Positions 15,327-22,900 of a stretch of 25,399 nt of DNA are shown here, piece after piece. The position numbers and the translations under genes were made by a program. A model generated the notes under the pieces. The model was not told the origin of the DNA and made no database searches. It saw only the letters and a list, made by a program, of their open reading frames with translations. Positions within the stretch are counted from its first letter, which is position 1; every line of letters starts with the position of its first letter. Origin of the DNA: JBMOPD01 sp049323615 (GTDB lineage Bacteria > Bacillota > Desulfotomaculia > Desulfotomaculales > Desulfocucumaceae); contig JBMOPD010000089.1 in the NCBI GenBank assembly GCA_049323615.1, positions 1 to 25,399 on the forward strand. Direction: 5' to 3'.

Positions 15327-15824
15327 ATGCCCTTCGACCCCAATGAATGGATTTTTGAAATAATCGCCATATATGCCGCCATCATCTCTACCTTTACCCT
15401 CTATTATTTTTTGGACCAGAGCCGGATTAACCTTAAAGTGACAATGCTGACCGGCGAAGAAACAGGAATGGGCAAAAATACACTGGCCGTCACAGTGGTC
15501 AATAACGGCAAAAAACCTGTTACAGTGACGGTTTTTGGCATTATAACGCCGGACGGGAAAAGAATAATTGTGCCCGGTATGACCGGCAATACTTCGGTAC
15601 CGCTGCTTCCCGCCAGGCTGAGGGAAGGACAGGTATGCACCGGTTATTATGACCTGGAAGCCAACTTTTCCTACCTGTATCATTACGGCAAAAAATTTCA
15701 GCTGCAGGGGTTTTTTCGGGATGCTGAAAAGAGGGACTATATAAGCGACCCTCTGGAGGTGGTTTTGCCGACCCTGCCGGATAATGTAAGGGTGCTTGTC
15801 CGGCCTGACTTGAGAACCGAGTGA
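15327..15824 (+). CDS. single-span membrane protein with extracytoplasmic or cytoplasmic beta domain
   Basis: Not recognised. The protein has 165 residues with one hydrophobic segment (about 9-28, WIFEIIAIYAAIISTFTLYYF) followed by a strand-rich domain (VTMLTG, LAVTVVNNGKKPVTVTVFGI, FQLQGFFRDA) that looks immunoglobulin-like. I chose ATG 15327 because GGAGG stands eight bases upstream (15314-15318); an earlier ATG at 15291 lacks such a site. It follows the coiled-coil gene by about 140 bases and may have a weak promoter of its own (TTGACC at about 15254). Function unknown. Confidence 0.72.
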   Translation: MPFDPNEWIFEIIAIYAAIISTFTLYYFLDQSRINLKVTMLTGEETGMGKNTLAVTVVNNGKKPVTVTVFGIITPDGKRIIVPGMTGNTSVPLLPARLREGQVCTGYYDLEANFSYLYHYGKKFQLQGFFRDAEKRDYISDPLEVVLPTLPDNVRVLVRPDLRTE

Positions 15825-15858
15825 GAAGCTTAAAAGAGACAGGAGAGCAGCTTATAAC

Positions 15859-16602
15859 ATGGCCAGAATGCTTTTTTTACCACTATTCCTGATTGTCCTG
15901 GCAGCCGTAATCTTTCTTGTCCTGCGCCTGAAATCCATGTTTGCACTGGGTAAAAGCAGGGATATAACACTGTCCCGGCCTTCCCCCTACGGGGAAGATG
16001 TGCATAACCTGATCGGCCCGATGCTGAGTGCGTTAGATAATTTGCCCTCAGTTGAATACCAATCGGAAATTCACGTAGACTTCCGTAAAGTATTGTCATA
16101 TTCCAAAACGGGACTTCAATCCGCGTACAATAGAATCACCGCCGGAACGGCAGTGCTGGAAATCACCCGGGAAAACCAAAACATAACGGTAAAAACCGGA
16201 AAATCCAGCCCCAAATCAATCTCCCGGGAAAACCGGTGGGTTGACTTCTGGTGCGGCACGGGCACGCTGGCAGAAAGCCTGGGGCTTTTTAGGGAAGACG
16301 GCATGAAGGTAATGGCCGGAAATGTAGGCTCCTACATGCAGAGAAACTACGCCGAAGTAATTATACTGGCCCAGGCCATGTCGCCCCGGTCAAACCAGGC
16401 CTTCGCCCAGTGCGCCGGGGTGATGGGCAGGGTATACGGAAAAAACCTGTCCGAACCCGATGTTAAGATCAGGAATTTCATGATGAGAATCCTGGTAAAC
16501 AATATTACTTCCATGCCCGACTATATAGAGATTAAATTTAACATTTTCAGAGGCAGCGATTTCGTCTGCGACTACCTTCAAAATTCAAGGCTTCTTTATT
16601 AA
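15859..16602 (+). CDS. N-terminally anchored membrane protein, unknown function
   Basis: Not recognised. Of 247 residues, 4-23 form one hydrophobic segment (MLFLPLFLIVLAAVIFLVL) and the remainder is soluble: a strand-rich middle (AVLEITRENQNITVKTGK) and a helical C-terminal part ending in LLY. No catalytic motif is visible. It starts 34 bases after the previous stop, with an AGGAG somewhat far upstream (about 12 bases). It is the last gene of the cluster, followed directly by a bidirectional terminator. Together with its two neighbours it suggests an envelope-associated assembly, but the partner proteins and the task are not known. Confidence 0.75.
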   Translation: MARMLFLPLFLIVLAAVIFLVLRLKSMFALGKSRDITLSRPSPYGEDVHNLIGPMLSALDNLPSVEYQSEIHVDFRKVLSYSKTGLQSAYNRITAGTAVLEITRENQNITVKTGKSSPKSISRENRWVDFWCGTGTLAESLGLFREDGMKVMAGNVGSYMQRNYAEVIILAQAMSPRSNQAFAQCAGVMGRVYGKNLSEPDVKIRNFMMRILVNNITSMPDYIEIKFNIFRGSDFVCDYLQNSRLLY

Positions 16603-16621
16603 GAAGCCGCCGGATAGTTGT

Positions 16622-16666
16622 AAAAAAGCCACCGCTCCGGTCATATCCCGGCACGGTGGCTTTTTT
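16622..16666. terminator. bidirectional intrinsic terminator
   Basis: Perfect 13-bp stem AAAAAAGCCACCG (16622-16634) with CGGTGGCTTTTTT (16654-16666), with an inner CCGG/CCGG extension. The A run and T run let it work on both strands, which fits its place between convergent gene sets. Confidence 0.93.
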
Positions 16667-16728
16667 ACGAAAGTCAGGGGAGTCAGATTATAGGCAAAAA
16701 AGCTCAAAGACGGGGAACGCAGCAAAAG

Positions 16729-17718
16729 TCAGGGAGAAACCTGCATCCTGGTCATCATACCGCCCGGAAACTGTTCATTGTTCACCAGGTGATTGTATTC
16801 CCGGTCGTAGAGGTAGAATTCTCCGGAGGCAGCGGGAGTAAATACAATATCAAAACTCTGTCCGGATCCCAGGGTAACCCCTGTTTTTTCATAGGTAGCG
16901 TCAACTTCTGGAGTCATCAAGGGGAAGCTGTCCCCTGCCACGACTCTCCCCATGAGTCCTCCCAGATAAAAGGTATGGTTCTGGTACCCGGCGTTAATTA
17001 CCCTTAACAACACCCTTTGCCCCACCCGGCAGCTTATGCCGGACCCGGATGGCTGACTGGAATTGTTATCACTGCCGAGCGTGTCCGGGAAGGAACGGCC
17101 GTTGATCAGCCAACAGTCCGGTTTATATTTAAGCATATCATAATAAACAGCCGGGATTACATCATTATGCATGACACTGTCTATTTCCCCCAGCACCAGT
17201 ACTTTTTCCACATCGTAATTTGAACCGGTACCGGCCCCATAGGCTGTCATGTAATTAGGGTGAAACGGCAAGTTGTAACCAAAGGGCCTCACCAGTATAA
17301 TTCCATAGAGACCCATCTGGATCTGTTTTTCAGGGTTGGTTCCGCTCTCGTAAAGATAAATGCCGGGCTTTGTAACTCTGAAAGCATATTCTATATATTT
17401 AGTTGTACCGGCATCAAGATAATCGGTCAGTGATATTATTATACCCCCGGAATACCGGGGTTGGACTGGCCTGAAGGTCCATTCGTCCGAAAACTTTGCC
17501 CTGATTCCGTCCTGGCCGGGGAAAATTATAGACACAGGCTCCCCGATATCATTACGCAACCTTATTCTTATCTTGTCTCCAACAGTGGCTTCTATTATTG
17601 GTCCGGGTAATTTAGGCGTACCCCTGGCTGAACTGGAAAAACCCCAAAAGGGAATGGTCTTGCCGGGAAATGACAACAGGCCGGCTTTGGCCCACAGGTT
17701 CTTAGTTTTTAATGCCAT
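16729..17718 (-). CDS. multicopper-oxidase-like protein lacking copper ligands (paralogue 3)
   Basis: Two cupredoxin-like domains in 329 residues, clearly paralogous to the next two genes upstream: PFWGFSSS, LPGPIIEATVGDKIRIRLRN, YLYESGTNPEKQIQMGLYG, CWLINGRSFPDT, QFPGGMMTRMQV. All copper-binding positions are replaced. The domain-1 HxHG place reads IIFPGQDG (64-71), the HCH place reads YLYESG, the domain-2 HxxHxH place reads NHTFYLGG and the last block reads YLYDRE. It should therefore not bind type 1 or trinuclear copper and may be structural. No signal peptide is seen. ATG has GAAGGGGGT seven bases upstream. Last gene of the four-gene block, 30 bases after the second paralogue. Confidence 0.85.
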   Translation of the reverse strand: MALKTKNLWAKAGLLSFPGKTIPFWGFSSSARGTPKLPGPIIEATVGDKIRIRLRNDIGEPVSIIFPGQDGIRAKFSDEWTFRPVQPRYSGGIIISLTDYLDAGTTKYIEYAFRVTKPGIYLYESGTNPEKQIQMGLYGIILVRPFGYNLPFHPNYMTAYGAGTGSNYDVEKVLVLGEIDSVMHNDVIPAVYYDMLKYKPDCWLINGRSFPDTLGSDNNSSQPSGSGISCRVGQRVLLRVINAGYQNHTFYLGGLMGRVVAGDSFPLMTPEVDATYEKTGVTLGSGQSFDIVFTPAASGEFYLYDREYNHLVNNEQFPGGMMTRMQVSP

Positions 17719-17748
17719 CTTTCATACCCCCTTCCTTGTTAAATAACT

Positions 17749-18894
17749 TCACAATACCCCGACACCGGGGCTAAGTGAGGGGTAAATGGCAATCATGGTC
17801 ATCATTCCTCCCGGGAACTCGCCCCAGTTGGTAATCTGAACTTCTTCGTGAGAGTGCAGCATGAAATAATATTCGCCGAACTCGTTAAAGGATACCACGC
17901 CTTCCGGTATGTCTCCCTTCACGCCGAGATAGGGGCTGCCGCTCCACATGGTCCACCCTGCGTCGCCGATACCCATATTCCGAAGGTTGGGCAGTAAGGT
18001 GGGAATGGGATTTTCGGGGGTATAACCCAGCCCTTGCCACAGGTAAATCTGGTCATAGGTCTGGCCCGCCCGGACCAGGACGGTAAAACGCTGCTGGGAT
18101 AGATCTACGGTTCCATTTCTCAGCAGCCTCCCGTCCAATGCCACTACCCGGGTATGGTTTCCGTGCGGGTGAAGGGGGTGGTTTTCAATCCCGGCGCCGA
18201 TATACCGGATTAATACTTTTTCACCGGGCCGGGCCATAATCATGGAACCGTACGGCTGGTGAGGAAGGTAATCCACGTTGTCCATGAACATGGTGTCCGG
18301 CGCGCAGCGCCCGTTTAAAACCCAGTAGCGGGGTTTAAATTTACTTATAAGGTATGGTTTGCCTTCCTCCACCGCCCGGTGCAGGTCCGGGTCAATCTCT
18401 CCGGTGATCAAAAGGTATTCACGGTCAAACTCAGTATCCGTTCCCGCACCATATGCTGTTTTACTGGTGAGGGGATCGTAGTCGCCGGGCCGCACCACCA
18501 GACCCCCGTACAGCCCCATGGGCACCTGTTTATGCGGGTAGGTCCCGCTTTCATAAATAAAAGTTCCGGGGTGGGTTGGCGTAAAGGTGTAAGAAACCGT
18601 CCCTCCGGGGAGAGCGTGGTTTACGAAGGAAATTAATTGGCCGGCGCTGTATTGAGGTTGAACCGGCTGCCCCCCTGCCAAAACCCCGGCCTGACCGGGA
18701 AATGAAATGGAAACCGGTTCGGTTAGTGTATTTGTAAGGTTGACAGTGACAGGCCGGCCCTGCTTTACAACCATGTGTGGGCCGGGTAACTGGGCGGGTC
18801 CGCCTGCAGTTTTTGAAAACCCCCAGAAATATATGCTGTTTCCGTCGGGGGTGCTTAAATAGCCGTCTTTTGCCCAAAGTTCTATAACTTGCAC
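17749..18894 (-). CDS. multicopper-oxidase-like protein with only domain-2 copper ligands (paralogue 2)
   Basis: Two cupredoxin-like domains, 381 residues. Domain 1 has lost its ligands: ISFPGQAG (63-70) in the place of HWHG and FIYESGTYPHKQVPMGLYG in the place of the HCH block. Domain 2 keeps HPLHPHG (His239, His242, His244) and LHSHEE (His347, His349), the HxxHxH and HxH pairs that hold trinuclear copper in two-domain oxidases; the usual Cys is Ser348. It shares YWVLNGRCAPDT and EFPGGMMT with its paralogues. No signal peptide. The GTG start has AAAGGAGAGAG upstream. It lies between paralogues 1 and 3. On its own it cannot form a full site; pairing with paralogue 1 is proposed in the findings. 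Confidence 0.87.
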   Translation of the reverse strand: MQVIELWAKDGYLSTPDGNSIYFWGFSKTAGGPAQLPGPHMVVKQGRPVTVNLTNTLTEPVSISFPGQAGVLAGGQPVQPQYSAGQLISFVNHALPGGTVSYTFTPTHPGTFIYESGTYPHKQVPMGLYGGLVVRPGDYDPLTSKTAYGAGTDTEFDREYLLITGEIDPDLHRAVEEGKPYLISKFKPRYWVLNGRCAPDTMFMDNVDYLPHQPYGSMIMARPGEKVLIRYIGAGIENHPLHPHGNHTRVVALDGRLLRNGTVDLSQQRFTVLVRAGQTYDQIYLWQGLGYTPENPIPTLLPNLRNMGIGDAGWTMWSGSPYLGVKGDIPEGVVSFNEFGEYYFMLHSHEEVQITNWGEFPGGMMTMIAIYPSLSPGVGVL

Positions 18895-18952
18895 TGGCGC
18901 TCTCTCCTTTGGCTTTTTTTCATTCCGGGCCGTGTAGATGAAACTATAAACG

Positions 18953-19951
18953 TTAAAATACGGAAAGCACCTTTATTTCGGTAACCATACCGCCGAATGA
19001 TGTTCCGGCCACGGTATTTTTATGGTGGTTGCGGTTATAAAGGGGATATATGCCCTGTCCCGGGGCTGTGAAAATGGCGTCAACCGTTTGCCCGGCCCCG
19101 ATGTAGAGGGCATTTTTCCAGTAGCTGATGTCCTCGCCGTGGTATCCGCGCAGTAATTTGGCGTCCCGGCCGATAATTTTTAAAGGTATCCCCAGTATCT
19201 GCAGGCAGTGCTGCTGATAACCGAGATTCACCATGCGCAGGAGCACTTTCTCTCCTTCGTACGCTTCGATAAGCGCCGAGTAGGGCTGCGCGGGGAGGGA
19301 AGGGTCATTTGCCGGCTTCACCGTGTCGGGGTAACTCCTTCCGCTGATTAACCAATACTCCGGGTTAAATTCCGTCCAGTCAAATTCCTGAACATTGGCC
19401 ACCAGAAAATGGGGTTCCCTATCCAGTTCCGTTAAAAAGATTAAAGCTTCGCGGTCGAATTCGGTAGCCGGGTCGTTGTAGGCAAATTTTTTGCCCAGGC
19501 TCTTTTCCAAGTGGGGGCGAACGGTTAAGGGACCCACCATCCCCATCTGGATATGTTCTACCGGCTCAAAGTGACAGTGGTACATATAAGTGCCGGGACC
19601 CAGCGGTTTGTAGAAAAAAGTAAAGTCCCTGCCCACCGGAACCGAGATGGAGGCTTCGGGCACTCCATCCCAGATCGGTATCTGATTTGGAAAGCCATGC
19701 CAGTGTATGGTGTGGGTGTCATCAAGATCAGGCCTGCCAGGCAGGCCCAGGTTGGTCAGGGTCAGATGCACCTCGTCCCCCTCATACACCTCCAGCAAGG
19801 GCGCCAGCAGGGTGGCCCGGCCGCGTTGCTCAAAGATTTGATTTTCCGGGATACCGGTAATATCAACAAAACCAAATATATAGTGGCTGGTGCCGTCCGG
19901 CATGTTGACCCACCCGTCAGTGGCGCCAAAGCGTTTATTAACAATGGCCAT
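18953..19951 (-). CDS. multicopper-oxidase-like protein with type 1 and domain-1 copper ligands (paralogue 1)
   Basis: Two cupredoxin-like domains, 332 residues. Domain 1 is complete: HTIHWHG (His80, His83, His85) and YHCHFEPVEHIQMGM (His125, Cys126, His127, His133, Met138), giving a blue type 1 site and two HxH pairs for the type 2/3 centre. Domain 2 has lost its pairs: QQHCLQILG in place of HxxHxH, and NRNHHKNTV near the end. It shares YWLISGRSYPDT and SFGGMVTEIKV with the paralogues. ATG 19951 has AAAGGAGC eight bases upstream; a longer frame to 20002 would overlap the previous gene. No signal peptide. It starts 22 bases after the giant beta protein stop, so it is probably in its operon. 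Confidence 0.9.
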   Translation of the reverse strand: MAIVNKRFGATDGWVNMPDGTSHYIFGFVDITGIPENQIFEQRGRATLLAPLLEVYEGDEVHLTLTNLGLPGRPDLDDTHTIHWHGFPNQIPIWDGVPEASISVPVGRDFTFFYKPLGPGTYMYHCHFEPVEHIQMGMVGPLTVRPHLEKSLGKKFAYNDPATEFDREALIFLTELDREPHFLVANVQEFDWTEFNPEYWLISGRSYPDTVKPANDPSLPAQPYSALIEAYEGEKVLLRMVNLGYQQHCLQILGIPLKIIGRDAKLLRGYHGEDISYWKNALYIGAGQTVDAIFTAPGQGIYPLYNRNHHKNTVAGTSFGGMVTEIKVLSVF

Positions 19952-19973
19952 TTTAAAATGCTCCTTTCCGGGT

Positions 19974-22900
19974 TTAAGGAATGAACTTATGCTCATCCGC
20001 ACCTATGTCGCAGGCTCCCGGCGGCCGGGCATCACCGTCGTAATCGGTGGCAGGCGCCGGTATCCCTGAAACTTGCCCGGCGCCCCGGTCTACAGCCGGA
20101 GATGCGCTGGTAATGTGGTAATCAGCGGGTACCGGTTCGGGGTCCACGGTAACTATTTTGACGGATTTGAAATCAGGTTCCATGTTAAAGGCCACCGCGG
20201 TCAGCTGGGTGTCATATTCGCTTACGAACCCGGGATCTCCCGAAACCGGGTCAAGGTAGATGTTATCACTGCCCCCGGCATACTGCTGCGACAGAATGCA
20301 GTATTGCGGATTAAGCAGCGCGGCAGTACCGAAGACTTCCAGGTCAATAACCCTGACCGGCTGAGGGTCCCCGGAGGCTCCAATACCGCTTATACCACCC
20401 TTTCCGCCGTTTAATGCCTGGTCATAGGTTCCGGCCCGGTTATCCCAGAAGAAATTGTTAAACAGAACCGGGTTGCTGTAATTGGCCGACCCTGGAGGCA
20501 GGTAGGCCTGGAATGCCGCGCTGTGGGGTTCACTGGCCAGCCCGGCGCCGTGGGGAAGGCCGTCACTGTCCTCGGCAGTGGCAGTGGTAATGTTTTTGGC
20601 GATGGTGTTGTTAACTACGACCACATTGGACGCGTCATCCAGGGCGATCCCGCCGCCCAGGTCGGTGGAAACATTGTTGACAATCATATTGTTGTAAATA
20701 TTTATACGGTAATCCAGGGGCTGCAGCAGCCGGATGCCGCCGCCGTCGTCGTTGGCGACATTCCCCCGGATAAAGTTGTTGTATATGTCCACTTCCCCGG
20801 AGCCCCCGCTCAGCGTTGCCGGGGGAACCGGCTGCTCACCGCCGACAAACACCCCGGCGCCCTCATCGAAGGAGGCGTTGAAGAGTATTTGATTGTGGTG
20901 AATTTTACCGCCGGGGCTACAGCCGAAGTGGGATATGCCCCCGCCGTACTCAGCCGAATAATTTCCGCATATTTCGTTGTACTCGATATTGTAGTTGTCG
21001 GCCCCGTTAAATATGCCGATGCCTCCGGCCAGGCTGATCCCGCCGTTGTTCAGTATGCGGTTGTGGTGGATGTGTATATTGTCATTATAATTATCACCGG
21101 CATAGGCCTTGCCGACGGTGATGCCGCCGCCGAAGCCGCCGCCATTGCTCTGGATGATGTTGTTGCTGATAACAAGGTGGCTGCAGTGGGCATTGATGTA
21201 TACTCCGCCGCCGTCTTCGCCACGCGCGCCGGTAATTTTAAAGCCGTCCACCTGGGGCCTGAATGTGCCGCTGAAAGCCCCTGACCGGGCAACCACGGTC
21301 AATACCTGCCCCCGGGTTATTTCCTTGACCTGGTCCGCGGGTATTAATTCGGGCCCGTCAAAATCAATGCCGCCCAGTTTATCAAGCCACTGGTTTATAT
21401 ATGAAAGGAAGAAACGCCCATCAATTACCGATCCCTGCACCGCAGGCCCGCCCGGCCTTACACCGCCGGCCCCGACGCCCTGGAGTTTTACGTTTTTATA
21501 CAGGATCGGGCTTTCGTAATAAATATCAGGCATCACCACAATAACTGTTCCGTCGGGTTCACTGTCTATGGCTTCCTGAATTGTGATGTAGTCTCCGGTG
21601 CCATCTTTTTTAACCGTCTTAATGCCGGGCCAGTATTCATTAATTTTGCGCAAGTGGAAGGTAACACCGGCGGGGCTTGTTTTTCCGGCGGCATTGGCCA
21701 CCAGCAGCTGGGCCGGGCCCACCACACCAAAATCATAGGGAATACGGGCACTGATTGTATCGTTGCTCCAGCTGACAATATCAATTTCCGAGCCGTTCAA
21801 GGTAACCTTATGCGGGGTGCCGCCAAATCCCGTACCTTCAATGGCAAAAGTTCTGTCAGCGTCGCCGGGAGCCAGTAGATCCGCTTCTACCCGGCTTACG
21901 CTGAATATTTGGGGAGTGTCGGGCTGAACATTGCACTGCGGGGGCTGGGAGAACTGGGCTCCGGGAGTCCCCACAAAAGCCGTGATGGGAAACAGTGCCA
22001 CATCGGCGTAAGTGGTTTTGCCGGGCCATACATCAAAGACCAGTTTCAATGTCTGGTAGTTCGGGTTATAATGTGGATTTGGGTTATCCGGATCTCCGGG
22101 ATCATTGCCGACAACCTGATACATTCCGGGCGCCACACCCGAAGGAGTGGGCACGTTACGGGTATATGTCGAGGGCAGCAGCACCTCAAAAATGCCGTTG
22201 ATGTCGGAATGCACCGTTTTAATCAGCCTGCCGGTAAAATCCCGGATTCCAACCGGGGTGTCGGGGATACCTCTCTTTTCACCGTAGTATATAAAAGCAG
22301 GGTCGGTTTCAAGGTTGACATCATCCAGCAAAAAACCCACTATCCGGCCGGGTATGGGGACATCGGTATAGAGGAAAAAGTCGGCGGACGCATTCAGGCC
22401 CTCGACAACCTTAACTACTTTTTTGTGTGGATCAAGATCTATTGGGGCCGGGAGGGGATAGTACGGAGGAGGAGGCATGCGCTTAAACTTTTGATCGTAT
22501 TTTTTTGGATCTTGTGGTGAACTGCCCGAACGTGGAAGAGGCGTCCCGGTATATACATCCCCCTGGCCGGTATTGATTGACCCGTCTTTGTCCAGCGCCT
22601 GATAACCCGCCGGAGGCGCCACTTCAACAATATATGTGCCTGGGGGAAGGGGTTCAAAGGCATACCCGCCGTCAAAAACTCCGGGCCTGATCTGGTTTGA
22701 AATGTTCGGAACCTCCGTACAGCTCACCGGAACACCGCCGGGATCGGTGCAGCCCGACGGGTGCTCCCATGCGTCAGTGGTTACGGTATTTATCAGGTCC
22801 CCCTGAACAATCACACCGTCAACCGGATCCGCCGTTGTTGAGTATAAATTAATTGTTACACCGGGTATTCCGGGTTCGTAATCCTCTGCCACCGCATACC

